Assembly (NCBI GenBank): GCA_017165825.1
Contig: CM029367.1
Location: forward strand, 18,698,352-18,762,351
Direction: 5' to 3'
DNA length: 64,000 nt
Source: Hepsetus odoe
Lineage: Eukaryota; Chordata; Actinopteri; Characiformes; Hepsetidae
A program made the translations under genes and the position numbers. The notes below the pieces were generated by a model that was given only the letters and a program-made list of their open reading frames with translations, searched no databases and was not told where the DNA came from. Within the stretch, counting starts at the first letter, position 1. Each line of letters starts with the position of its first letter. Below, piece by piece: positions 51,201 through 63,905 of the stretch.

Positions 51201-54200
51201 ATGTTTGCTTACCAATGTCTTTTCTGAATTAAAGTCACTTGAGTACCGAGTAGATCTAATGAAAATTAGGATACATATTTTTATGCTCTATGCCATTGAA
51301 AAGCACACATTTATACTGTCAGTATTCTAAGAAGCTGAAGAAAATCATCTTAGGGCTCATTAGTTGCTACAGTGGGGTCCAAATATACATTAACTTTTAA
51401 TCATTTAAATCACCAACTCAGACGAGTAAGTCCTTCACAAAGTCAGTGCACACTGTCATGTAGACTAGGCGGTGTGTATATTGTTCAGCACCAGTGCTCT
51501 AATCTAAATAGAAAGTTTCTGGCAGCTGTGTAAGGTCTGAAACAAGCTCTTGTGACCCCCACACAGCCCAGCCCAAAGGCTCGTCCATGTAAAGGGAAAC
51601 TAATTGTGTGCCTTATTTGTGTAAGGAGTCTTAGGGATGTTTCCCATCTCCACCGCTAACAGTATAAAAGCAGTTCCATTATATACAGTGTTGCTAGGAT
51701 GTCTCAGGCTGCTGGTTTGATGGGTATGTTGTTTAACATAGCCTATCAAATTTGAGGCCCTAGCACATCACCTAAACTAAGCACTCTGTATATTAAAATT
51801 AACACCATGTGAAGACCATGGACCAAATAAATAAATAGTTCAAATGTATGCAGAGGATATGGAAAGGGAGAGTGCTTGTGCCCAGGCCAAAGATTAACTG
51901 AAATTGACCTGTTATCATTTTGAAATGCAAAGAAAACCATAATATATTGTTTTATTAATATTAAATATGCTGCTTCATGCACACAGTTATACATTTTGAA
52001 AGGTGCGAAAATGGCCTACTTCATGAAGTCAAAACGCATAAATGCTGTTAACCACACATTCTGCATCTGAGGTAACCTCTGTTGTTAGCCGCTTGGCAAA
52101 CAGTTATTGTGCACATATAATTGACATTATATGTGTCCTCCAATGGGCAACAATACTCAGCAAAAAAATTAACAAATAAAAAATATAACCTGATTAATCT
52201 GATGCTTTGGAATATAATTCAGTCATTTTGACTAGTATGTAACAAAGGCCCAGTGATGAAAATAAATAAAGAGATTAAAGAAATATAAATTGTGCTATAC
52301 AGGTTATAGTAATGTTTTTTGGAAGAAAGACTGAAACAACAATGACTGAGCAAAAGTGAAAGATTCCCAGAGAGCTCATGTGTTAACAAAGCAATGGATA
52401 TGCTGTAAAAGCAGCCATCTAATACAGAGGTATTGCAAGACTCATCGATGTCTGAAAAACATTGTAATGGCATACATACTATTTAGGGCTACTATTTAGG
52501 GCTACTATTTAAGTATCCTAGTTTTCATGTTAAAAACAGTATCTGTGAATGTCCCAGCCCTTCCATCCACTTCACAACAATAGCCTTTCTACCAAGTGCA
52601 CCTACAATGCTGTGGAATAAACAACATTATCAAATAAATTTATCTATTTCCCAGATGACAGTCTTGCTCTTTTGTCACTTCTTTGTCAGTCTCATCAGTG
52701 TAGGGCCCCTGGAGGTCAAGGTTGTCAGAAAGGTCACAGACAATGACGCTGTTGGTTAAAACGATTTGACAGTATTGTTAACTTTGACCACTGGGACCTC
52801 AGGCCAAGCTTGAGAAGGATGGGACAGCCAGCACTCAAGAACTTGCAGCTGTCCAATCGCTCTATGACTGCTAATTGACATAAACTTTAGACTTTGCCTC
52901 GTTAGCCTCATTTAGACACAGAATAAGGTTTATCAATGGAGTGCACTGGCTGGGTCAGGGGAAAGTATGTGTGTGTGCTTGTTGGCTGCAGGCAACAACA
53001 GTCTGAGCCCATTCAAGTCCTCCAAAGCATTTCTATGTACTGCCTGAGGAAGCCTTGACAAATAAAGCTATTCTGTGGCATTGTTCATTAGCAATGGCTG
53101 ACTGCCATTGCTTCTCTTGCAGCCCACCTCTTCTAACTCCCCCTCAAACACAGTTCCCATGTCAGAAGGGGGGTGAGCACAATGCCTCTTTTGGGGGTTA
53201 TATACAACGTTCTATGAGAGCGGAAGAATTGGGGTCATTAAGGTTGTGCCACCCCCTTCCTAACCTTACTCCCTCAGTGCCCTCACCACACACTCTCACT
53301 CCCCCACTACTCTTTCTCATTGATATGAAGTTGGTCCCTGTGAAAAGGTGCTGGGCTGACAGGGGCTCAAAGACATATAACTTGATAACTTGCCAATCAA
53401 TATGTCAGTGTGTCAATGTGGCCTGACAAGCAAACAGGTATATGACAGATCTTCACTCCTGGGTGACTAAATAATCTGTGCCCACTGTCTAAAGACTAAA
53501 TGCAGTATCTGTGGTCATTTCAAAGACCTCCAGCAAGCCAGGGTTTGAGTGGAGAGTGGCAGCAATTCAAACAGACCGCTTTCTCTGTGTTTGGTTCTAG
53601 CTAGTTGTCAAATACAATGCTCCATTGTTGTGAATGATCGATGGGAAATGGTCTCATAGAGCTAATGAGCATTCAGATGTTTGTTATCATTTGGGATTTT
53701 TTTATGTGGGATTAAATAAAAGAAACTATCTAGTAATTTTAGAAAAAAAGGTGACAATTTGCACATTGACAGACATATTGTCAAGAGACTTCCTTTAACA
53801 ACAGTAGATCAAAGCGGTTAGATGGAGGCACAATCCTTGAACTCATGCTGGAAAAAAACTTATCCAGATTACACATTTTGGATCAGATTTACTAAAGTGA
53901 GAAGACATGGCAGGAAAAAAGCATTGTTGCAGTCACCGTCAGTCTGAAATAATACCCATGTGAAATGTTTTGGCAAGCAAAGCTGATTTACACCACTGCC
54001 TCTACGTCACAGACTTTTCATGTTCTGTTTTGTCTTGAGGACTTTGTTATTTCATTAATCCTGTGCCTCACAAGTGTCCAGTTAGTAAGTAGGAATACAT
54101 TCATTTTGCTTGATAGCCTGCAACCTTAGTAGTTTTTGATTTCAAGCACTTTTAGGGTCCTACATTGCAGGAGCATCAAGGCACATTGGCCCAAACTGTA

Positions 54201-54319
54201 AGAGTGCAGCGTATTAATTGCATACAAAAAAATTAAAAGTCAAGCAATGCTTCTTCTATGTTGTTAGTCCACTGTCCTAATTTGTATTTCCATTGCAACA
54301 CAGCACCCATATTCTACAG

Positions 54320-54408
54320 CCTGCTGCAGCAATAAAAATCAAAGCTTTCCTAAACCTGATCAAACAGTCCTCTGTGACAACTGAATGCTATGTGGACAAA
54401 ATTCTAAG
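54320..54408 (+). other. candidate orphan exon, function unknown
   Basis: The acceptor-like CATATTCTACAG at 54308-54319 is followed by 89 bases, open in one frame (starting PAAAIKIKAFLNLIKQSS), and by a perfect donor AAG|GTAAGT. I recognise no protein family. No partner exon was found, so it could be a non-coding RNA exon or chance. Confidence 0.2.
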
Positions 54409-56779
54409 GTAAGTAACATTTCTGATCCAGATTTAAATGGCAGTGCACATTATTTTGTAAAGAATTCTGTGTCATAGCAAATACCAACTTGACCTCAAGG
54501 CCATCATGTTATTATTATAAAGTAACATGACCTATATACAAGAGTTTAGATTTAGCAAGCACGATGATTCTTTGAAGGCCTAGAAAGTGACACAGGATTC
54601 TTTCTAATGATATATGCAAAGCAACACTTTGTGACATTATTAAAAATCAAAGTAATATTCATACAAATGCAAATATATTATCAACCAAAAGTGTCACATT
54701 TAGACATAAACTTCAGTGATTTGCTTCAGTGAGTTGCTGAGTAACAAAATGTTCATATAAAATTGCAGGACTGTTGTTGCATATGATACCTGTGATACAT
54801 AAGGGTTAAACTGTTGTGATGCTTGTCAAATGCGTTTGTGAGTTGGTTTTGCAATAAATGAAAGAGAGAGTGTTTTGATATAAGAGGCAAATCACTGAGT
54901 GTACTCTTCATGCTGTGTGACTGCCTTTACCAGCACCAAGAACAAATCCACCTGAGAAGTGGAAATGCACTTCAATGCTTGCATTCAGAAGACCATGTGC
55001 CAGCAGGGTTGAGTCCAGTAAAACAGACATGTTATAACTGTATCCTCCAACACTTAATATACTCTAAATGCAAGAGTTTTTTCTGGAATCCATCTGCAAC
55101 ACCAAGTACAATTTCTTCATGTATGGGTTAATGTTTTAGGAAAAGGAAGCTGGTTTTAGTAAAAATAGAAAATAGAAAAAAGAATTTTTTTTTTTTTCAC
55201 AGCATGCTTGCCTATTCAAGCTGGATTTTATTAGAACAGGTTCTGTAATGAATGGTTTGACAGGAGGATTCATATAAAATACAAAGTATTACGACTAAAT
55301 ACCCCAGAGAGCTCAGACTTCATGGGCTGGATGTCAATGTTAGCATTATGCAAGCAGCACCAGCGTCAACAGTGCACAGCCTTGCTTATTAGCAGGTTTG
55401 TTATTATTTTACCATGGCAATTTGAAATGCCTAGAATTATTACCTGCTACATTTACTTGCGTAAAAACTACATCAGTAATAGTAGCTCAATGCTGGATTC
55501 ATGGATCATTTTGGCAATCAATAACATTATCCTGGCTTACCAGGTAAAGTTCATGCAGCTTAAGTAGGGTTTAAGGAGAGATTACAGATGATATGGGGCA
55601 TAGGTGTGTGAACTGTGGGGGTTGTTGAGAGCTGAACCTGGGGCTCCACCTGCAGGAAGTGCAGGCCCACACCATGTCACCACTGTAAAACAAGTCTGGT
55701 ACTCAGATAGAGCAGATTTGTGTGATTCATGATTTTTCATTAAGTGCACTGTCACTGCCATAATGTCTCCCTCTCACTTTTTAATTTACATCATTGCTCC
55801 ACCCAAACACATCCATCAATCCAAGAGCGTTGAAGGTTATCACCTGCCAAGTCATGGTGTGGAATGATTACTGTGCTTCTCCAGAACCTCTGTAGTGAAG
55901 CAAACACAGCAGAAGGTGGAAAGATAGAGGAAGAGAATGTGGTTGTGGTCAGCCAAATCACAAGCCATTCTCCACAGTATTTAAGAATGGAGGGTAAAAA
56001 AAAAAAAAGTACATTACAGCAACGTTCAACAACATGCTGACATACTACAGACACAGTCTAATCAACAGACTGGTGATTACAAAACGGAAAGAGCTTGCAA
56101 TCCTCTTTAGAAAACACTTGATTCCCTAACAAACCTCTCAGAGGAGGATTTTTTAAGAGGTTCTTCAAAGATATTTTTGGTAAATAAAGTGTGCAGAGAG
56201 CCTTAAAGTTTAAAGAACCTTCATATTATGTTCTAGCACGTTTTTTTTTTCTTAGAACCACACAATCAAGCCAAGATCCGCAATTACTTAAGTGTCCTGA
56301 GGAAGGCAGAAAGAGTAGGGGAAACATTGAACTTTTATGGTTGTCTTGCCGAAGTGAGTGGGTTTTGAACACACATTGAAATGATTTATGATCAAGTGCT
56401 CTTTTTTTCTTTTCTTCTCTTTTTTCTCAGCACACTGGGGTTTTGGAAAGCTCTCTCCTTCCATTTCGCTCTGTCCTACACTCTTTGCACTCTTTGTTTC
56501 TACGCTATATGTGTTATAGCACATACAGGGCGTGAATTTGAGAACTGTATTTATGTGTGCAGTGATCTCCCTCCAAGGCAAGTGATCATACACTTCAAAG
56601 CAGTTGACAGGGTTTAAGCCCTTATCACAGATTCCAAGGCCAGCGTGCCTCTCTGTTTATGCCGTGTGCTATAAATCATGTGACACTGTTTAAGTGTCAC
56701 GGGAATTGTTGAGGGGCAGGGGTAGCAGCCAGAACTGGAAGATCAAGCTAAAATCATGTAGCTTTCAGTGGCAATACAT

Positions 56780-56803
56780 GCACACACACACACACACACA
56801 CTA

Positions 56804-56834
<31 letters not shown>

Positions 56835-56851
56835 CACACACAAACACACAC

Positions 56852-56889
<38 letters not shown>

Positions 56890-57030
56890 ATACATACACA
56901 TACACACACACACTTATACATACACATACATATACACACCCACACATATCTCATCCCTGCCATTTGAGTCAAACCTCCTTTTTGCCTAATTGTGCAAAGG
57001 CAGCCTGTGTGTTTGTGTGTGTGTGTGTAC
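56780..57030 (+). repeat. compound CA-rich microsatellite, then (TG)n
   Basis: CA tracts interrupted by CTAACA, AAACA and TATACATA variants run to about 56950, and a GTGTG run follows at 57007-57028. The two are complementary. Confidence 0.95.
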
Positions 57031-57794
57031 TCAGGCCAAGGCAGGGTGTCAGTCACATGCAGCCACAAGGCCAGGGAAGACTTCATTTTTTCCTTCTGAT
57101 CTGACCACTAACATCCCCAGTACACATGGCTGAAAGAGAGTGCATAGGAAACCAACCCAGCCTCTTTCCTCCACCACACTGTCATAATCTACACCATAAA
57201 AAATGTATGTCAAGGGCATTACTTTCATATCTAAGAGGTCATCAACAGTCTATTTATTTGCAGGTCTCAGACGTCATAGGAGTAAACAAAGATCAAAATG
57301 TACAAGAAAAGAAATGCATAAACAATAGAAATGGCCTTGCTGTTTGAAGACAGGTGTAATGGCCGAGAACATATTGCTTCACCTCTTGCCTGCTTAACTC
57401 CTGCCCTTGTATGCTATTGGCTGCTGGTCAAATCCAAATGGCTTCTTATAGCAGCATCGCACACCAGTTACCTGATAAGATCTCGCTGCTGCTCACATTG
57501 TACACACACACTCTTACAGCTAGAATAAAATTTCTGATTTTTCACTTTGTCTGTGGCCACACAGTGAATTGTACATCAAAATGCATGACATGTATTTTTT
57601 AAGAATGTCTGTATGTATGCATATGTATGCATTTTTAAAATGTTTTCTCGCAAAGAAAAATATATAAACTAAAAGGCATTTATAAGATTTTAAGCTAAAC
57701 CAAAAGGCATTCATAAAAGTTTTTAAAGAATCAACCATTAAAAATATTTTAATGGCTACCATAGCATTTTTTTCCAAATAACTTGTTTTACCCT

Positions 57795-57985
57795 TAAGTG
57801 CCACCTTGGGAAAATTTAACGACTCCAGTTAAATTTTTGTGCATGTCCCACTGAGTGAGATAACCAGGGAGAACATGCAAATTCCACACAGAAAGGACCG
57901 CCCCTGAATGGAACTGAACCAAGAACCTTTTTGCAGTGAGGCAGCAAGCAGCTCTAAAGCTATGCCACTGTGCTCCCCACAATTA
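57795..57985 (-). repeat. teleost repeat, family E (degenerate)
   Basis: Reverse orientation: GGGAGAACATGCAAATTCCA, then CACAGAAAGGACCGCCCC, GGAACTGAACCAAGAACC, GTGAGGCAGCAAGCAG and TATGCCACTGTGCTCCCC. It probably represents another segment of the family at 17900. Confidence 0.65.
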
Positions 57986-58940
57986 TTCAAGATTAATAAA
58001 TGAATGCTTTGCTTGTTTAGGACTGGTTCATGATCAACAAAATGAAAGAAAGTGTGCTTTGCTTTCTCATGCAACACTGAGCACCAGATCTGTCAAAATG
58101 TAAAATGTTCTTGTGTTTATCCCATTTGCCTTCTTTAAACAATTCAGAAGGTCAAAAATGTAAGAAAAGTAAAAGTCCATGGAATAGACTGTGGATTTCA
58201 GAAAATTGCAGGCCACTTTCCTCTACTAAAGCAAGCTAACCATCACTTGCATGACAAAGGTTAAACGGCCTCTTTTTCAGTATGTTTTCTTCTTCTAATT
58301 GTTCCCAGTACATCCGACATGGGAAGCCACTGTGGACTGGTCGGATGTGCATTCATTAGCCAGCAGTCCCAGAAAAGCAAGCAGCAGGAGCGGTAGGCTT
58401 GTGGAAAATGTGCATGGGGAGCAGGCCTGACTGCAGGGCTGTTATTTTGAAGCACTGTGATAGTCCTGGGGATGAGGTATTTGTTTAGACAGTCTGAGTG
58501 AGCTCAGGTCACAGGGAGGGAAGCTCTGGGGCTACATGGCATTCTCTGAGTGTACAGGACACATGTGCACTAATTATACTGCAGAGCATCTTCATTAAAA
58601 ATGCACTTTTTCCAGACTAAATCAGAACATTGTTTACATCTGCTCTGCCAAACAAACCTAAATTTGACACAGAGTTATATCCGGGGTCACATCAGGATCT
58701 GTATATTACAAAAAAGCAGGTAGAAAAGCATGAAGTAAATGACTATTTGGTTAAAATATTCTTCTTATCAGTGTTAATAGACTTGCGTGATCGCTTGAGA
58801 CTTACCTTAAAGTAAAACTTGTGCCAAATATCATATAGGTTTGTTATTTAGTTTTGCAGAAGGGCAACAAATGTTGCTACTAAGTAACATGATTTTACAC
58901 ACCAGGTTAGCATAGCATCTAAAAAAGTGGTTATAAAAGT

Positions 58941-59180
58941 TCATTCATCCATTTTCTGCTGCTTGTCCCAAACGGGGTCACGGGGGAGTGCTGGTGTCCA
59001 ACCCAGCACACACAGGGCGAGGACGGGAGACGCACCCTGGACAGGTCGCCAGCCCATTGCAGGGAGGAGCGGGACGGGGACGGCACCTTGCTCAAGGGTA
59101 CCTCAGTGCAACCCATTGGGAAGGGGTTTGAACCCCCGATCCTCTGGCCAACGCCCAAACCACTAGGCCACCATTGCCCT
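58941..59180 (-). repeat. tRNA-derived SINE, family B, full length with target-site duplication
   Basis: Closely similar throughout to the copy at 10916-11150. It is flanked by the perfect 12-bp duplication GGTTATAAAAGT at 58929-58940 and 59181-59192. Confidence 0.93.
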
Positions 59181-59308
59181 GGTTATAAAAGTGGTTATAT
59201 AAAAATATGCAAGCTTGCTTCTGAGGTTGCTTCTAAGACTTACCCATGCAACATATTTGTGTCCCTGTTTAGAGACAATAGTATGTCATAACTCTGTTTA
59301 AAAGCACA

Positions 59309-59504
59309 AGTGAAAGTGACCATTTGTCATTGTGAAACACAGCACATACATACCATGCAGCAGCTATTCAAAGTACGCAGTGAGCTGTGAAGGGGACTGT
59401 ACCTTGCTCAAGAGTACTTCAGGGCAACTTACTGGTCTAGGATTCATTTCCATGATCTCCTGATCTTGGGATTTATTCCCTAATCACTGGGCCACCCCTT
59501 CCCA
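59309..59504 (-). repeat. degenerate tRNA-derived SINE, family C
   Basis: Reverse orientation: GTGAAAGTGACCATTTGTCA (tail), GTACCTTGCTCAAGAGTAC, then a corrupted head ending CACTGGGCCACCCCTT. Confidence 0.75.
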
Positions 59505-59844
59505 TATAAATGAGTCTATTTAATATTTCTTAACAATGAGGTATAGTTGAGGCAAGTAGTTTGCAGAGGCTAACCTGATGGATAAACGTTTTCTTTATGG
59601 GCAAGATTTTTTTCACTAAACAAATTTGAAAATATTTGTCAAAACACCAAACATTATTCATATAGAGCAAATTACAGGAATTAAATAAAGGCAAACATGA
59701 TAATTAAATTGTTGTCTATAACTATGCTTTAAGGGAGGCATTTCATTTAGTTTTATACATTTTAATTGTCAGTAAACCAATAGCACAAACTGGTAATGAT
59801 TTGCACTGGTATTTGTTCATGAACTTGTGACTTGTTGGCATTTT

Positions 59845-60048
59845 TACATTTACGGCATTTAGCAGACGCTCTTATCCAGAGTGACTTCCATGTCCTAATT
59901 ACAGGGACAGTCCCCCTGGAGCAATTCAGGGTTAAGGGTCTTGCTCAGCGACCCAGTGATGGTAGTTCTAGAGGTGGGATTCGAACCTGGGACCTATTGA
60001 GCCATTGGTCCATAGGCAAGCACCCTACCACTAGACCACCACCACCCC
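59845..60048 (-). repeat. tRNA-derived SINE, family A
   Basis: Reverse orientation: GCAGACGCTCTTATCCAGAG tail, GGGATTCGAACCTGGGACC B box, CTAGACCACCACCACCCC head. Confidence 0.9.
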
Positions 60049-61750
60049 ATGTGGTTTTAGTAAAACATAGAGGGTAATGTACAGCGCACATGCTGCATGA
60101 TTTAAAGGGCTGGTTTGTGTCATGTATTTTTTCTGAAACCTTTACTGCTCTGGCAGCTGTAAAACACAATGCCATGATGTCACTCTATAACCATTTAGCA
60201 TGAGAGAACACAAATATCCTGAATATGACTCAACACCATGACCTATGACCAGCATGGCTCCTGCACAATGTACACAACTCTCATTAAGATAGCGGGAATT
60301 GCCTGATTACTACTTTGAAAATATATAAATCTATATATAGACATATCCATGGATTGACATAGATATAGCAATTTGAAAATTCATTAGTTGGGATTTTAAT
60401 TTAGTTTTAGTCCTTTGGGCCCTGTGAGTTTTTGTGAAAATAAATAAATAAACATAACTCAGAACACATTTCTGAGAGTCTCTAGATGAAAGTGAACACA
60501 TTGTGCATTGCTGGGGAATAATATACATTTTGTCTAATTTTACAGTCCTTGTGAATAAAGCCATTTCCATCACATCTAATATCTTTCCATTTATCTACTT
60601 AGAGAAGATGAAACAAGAAATCACAGAGGTGTTTGAAAGTTTGTCAAATCATTGTCATTTTGTTTTTATCTGCATTAATATAATCTAAAATGCACATCCT
60701 AAATGTAGATATCAAGGACTACATTTAAACTACTGAAACATAACATTTGTTAACTTAGTTACTGTTGAAAATAATCAAATATTGAATATCTGTGAGTGGC
60801 AAAAGTGTGTGAACCTTGATTTCAGTATCTACTGTGATCTTCTTGTGCAGCAAAAACTACACCTAAACATGTCCAGTAACTGTAGGTCAGCAGATGCATT
60901 GCATTCAGCACCAAAAAAGAATCAGAAAATCAGACCAAAGAACCAAATGTTTCTGTAATAATGCTTTTTGAACTAAAAGAACAACGATTAATCTCTGCGA
61001 GAGTAACATGAGTTAGTTGAAGATATGGTGTGTGCCCCTTTGAAGTGAAAGATCCAAAACTTATATGTCAAGCATGCTGGAAGTGGTGTCATTTCTTGAG
61101 CTTGCATGGCTACATCTAGAACAGCTTGAATAATCCTTATTGATGATATGATTCTAGTAGTCTGCAGAAACACTTATTTCTGCAAATTCACAGAGAAATG
61201 CATCCTAACTAATCAGCTGCACAATGCACACTGCCAAGTATACAAAGAATGAAGGGAAACTGAAGGGAAAAGTGTAAAGATTTGGACTGGCCAAGTAAGT
61301 CAGCAGATGTTTATACACCCAGAATAAACAGCAAAATCACATTGTCAGCCTTGGGATAAAGATACTGCAAAAGTACGCATCCTGGATATTTAACTACTGT
61401 CTGTGCACTTTGTCTCAGGCACTCAACACCTTCACATAAAGAAGGAACAGTCTCATGCTGGCAGTCAGAAGCCAGTGTGCTGATGGCCTCTTTATTTTCT
61501 TAAAGTGCTGTCACTGGCCAGCCAACGCTGCTGTCAACACTTTGACTTCACAAAAAGTCGACTGTGACCCTTTTGCACTGTTGGGAAAAAATCAGCCCTT
61601 ATGGACAGAAATCAAATGTTTCTGGCTCTGTGTTGAATAGAGTCTGAAGCTGGGGGTATACTTGGATTAGTGATTAAGCACTAAATCAAAAGCAAGACAA
61701 AAACAATTACTATTTCATTAAATTAAGTTTTCTATTTAAGAAGGTGTTTT
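60049..61750. other. non-coding intergenic DNA
   Basis: AT-rich; no gene or repeat is recognised. Confidence 0.6.
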
Positions 61751-61886
61751 TGAAAGTGACTATTCATGTCATTGCGAGAACACAGAGCACACCACCTCAA
61801 GGGTACCTCAGGGCAACCTACTGGTAAGGGGTTTGAACCCACAATCTTGTGATCCTGTGGCCAACTCCCTGACCACTACTGACCCA
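61751..61886 (-). repeat. internally deleted tRNA-derived SINE, family C
   Basis: The tail (TGAAAGTGACTATTCATGTC) joins directly to the head-proximal part (CCTCAAGGGTACCTCAGGGC, GGGGTTTGAACCC), so the middle of the element is missing. Confidence 0.7.
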
Positions 61887-62000
61887 GTATTTTTTTTTTC
61901 CAGTAGTTTCCCATGTCCGTCTGTAGAATTGCTCTGAAACAGGTATTGGTGTTAATTCAATACGTTTCTTTCTTGCATCAAAATTAAACATATCATGATC

Positions 62001-62002
<2 letters not shown>

Positions 62003-62048
<46 letters not shown>
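62003..62048. repeat. (TA)n microsatellite
   Basis: An essentially pure TA run of about 46 bp. Confidence 0.97.
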
Positions 62049-62051
<3 letters not shown>

Positions 62052-62963
62052 ATCATTGTTTTGTATTAGTTCAGAAAATTTTCTAGTGATTTTCTAGTAG
62101 GTATACGACATGTAGTCCACATTTCTGCCAAGGGCTCAAAAGAAGGAATGTTTTTGAGGATGATTATTACAAGACAAAGTAACATCCAAAAAGATATTAG
62201 CAGTTAAATGAAAATGAGGATTACTGTTCAAGGTCTAGCTGTTTCCACATGTTCAGAGTCTGGCACACACCTGATAGCTCGTAGTTTAGAATGGTTGCAG
62301 TTTTTTCCAGGAAGTGCGCAGTGGGAACAGGCTGGAATGAATTCCAGTACAATGACTGCATTCTCACATCCTGGGAGCACTGTGGCCACATGCAGCATGA
62401 GTCAGAGGTGAGCGCCCCAGGCTCCTTTGGACCTGGAGACAGTATGTCCGGACAGGGTGTGGCACCAGGGTCAGCAGTGCCATACTACAGTGTTATCTGT
62501 GTAGTAAGGAATGAGCCTATGTCCAAGAATGTTCAAGAATGCTTTAACCCTAAGGGTATGAATGAGACATCTGATCTCGAGTCGAAAAAAGTAACAGGAG
62601 AGGGGGACTGACGAGCCCACAGTTCTGCTAACGTCTTAAAGACTGATAGAGATGATTTGCTGGGGGTGAAATGTGAAGGAGCTTTTAACTTTTCACAGCA
62701 TCAGTATTTGTTGTGCTGCTTATCTATAAATCTCCTTTACATTCCTATTCATGGGTTTATAAACACTCTGTGTCATCACTTGTCTCATTTATTTTTAGTT
62801 TTTTCTGAAACTGAATGTTTGGTTTACTTAATCCAAAATCCTATTCCATATTTATTAAACATATTTAATTTGAAACCGATATTGGGATATACAGTACTGT
62901 GCAAAAGTTTTAGGCAGGTGTGAAAAAATGCTGTAAACAAAGAATGCTTTCAAAACTGGAAGT

Positions 62964-63101
62964 CAGTCAGTCACTCAGTTATTTTCTGCCGCTTGTCCCA
63001 AGCGGGGTCGCAGGGAAGTGCTGGAGTCCAACCCAGCTCACATAGGGCGAAGGACGGGGGACACACCCTGGACAGGTCACCAGCCCGTCACAGGGAAAAA
63101 T
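62964..63101 (-). repeat. SINE family B 3' part, 5'-truncated, inside the MITE
   Basis: Reverse orientation with a CAGTCAGTCACTCAG tail. The target-site duplication TGGAAGT lies at 62957-62963 and 63102-63108. It is truncated at the same point as the copy at 24803. Confidence 0.85.
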
Positions 63102-63149
63102 TGGAAGTGTTAATCATTTCTTTTCATCAATCAACAAAATGCAGTGAAT

Positions 63150-63395
63150 GGGGCAGTGGTGGCCTAGTGGTTAAGGAGTTGGCCACAGGATCGGAAGATT
63201 GTGGGTTACAATCCACAGTCCCCTTACCAGTTGGTTGTCCTGAGGTACCCTTGAGCAAGGTACAGTCCCCATCATTGCTCCCCAGGTGCTTTCATAGCTG
63301 CCCACTGCTGCACGGGTTAAATGCAAAGGTCCAATTTCGTTGTGGTTCACTGTGTGCTCTGCTGTGACCTCACAATGACAAGAACAGTCACTTTC
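63150..63395 (+). repeat. tRNA-derived SINE, family C, inside the MITE
   Basis: Head GGGGCAGTGGTGGCCTAGTG, then CTTGAGCAAGGTACAGTCCC, GTTGTGGTTCACTGTGTGC and the tail CAATGACAAGAACAGTCACT. It splits the MITE sequence GCAGTGAAT / AAAGAGAAATC. Confidence 0.85.
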
Positions 63396-63905
63396 AAAAG
63401 AGAAATCTAAATCCTATCTGCATTTTTGGTAAGTTTTTACTTTTCCATGTAATTTAAACAAAAAACCTATCCCATGCATTTTGTTAACATTTCATGTTGC
63501 CATACTGATCCAATAGAAAAAAGACCCAAAGCTTAACTTAACATGTTTGAGTGTTGTTGTTCTGCCGTGTTTTCATTTTAAGGCCTTTTTCACATGCTGC
63601 ATTTAAAAGGGTTAAAATATTTAACTTTAAAATATGAAACGACTGTACACAGAATTCTACTAGGTTTCATAAGTTGCACCTCGCTTTCCGCCTCTGGCTC
63701 TCCAGCTACCATAAATCAGCTATCTAATCTGATCTGACCCACTGGCACGACAGTGGCTGAAAAATGCTCTTTTATTTAACCCGGTCAGCTCCTTCCACCA
63801 TAAATCTTCTGTCCTGTGTCTCCATCACCTTACTCACAATCTCCTTGACAACCAAACTGATAAGAACCACAGAGACAAATATACTGCCTGCAGCTAAAAC
63901 AAGGC

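Larger units (their letters stand above)
47301..56779. other. non-coding DNA downstream of sfrp5
   Basis: No protein gene is recognised, and nothing resembling zfyve27, the human neighbour on this side, was seen. It holds the TG/G-rich tract at 48190-48287, a purine-rich patch at 49240-49350, three ACTATTTAGGGCT units at 52479-52508 and the weak exon candidate at 54320. Confidence 0.55.
62892..63415 (+). mobile_element. mariner-type MITE interrupted by two SINEs
   Basis: It starts after TA with CAGTACTGTGCAAAAG. Its sequence resumes after each interruption at the expected base (TGGAAGTGTTAATCATTTC, then AAAGAGAAATCTAAATC), compared with the complete copy at 14491-15006. The right end is lost after about 63415. 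Confidence 0.8.

Noticed and set aside
52479..52512. Three short ACTATTTAGGGCT repeats considered as an array
   Set aside because: Too few and too short, without spacers; a minor tandem duplication.
56754..57086. A 110-residue Cys-Val frame
   Set aside because: Translation of the compound CA microsatellite.
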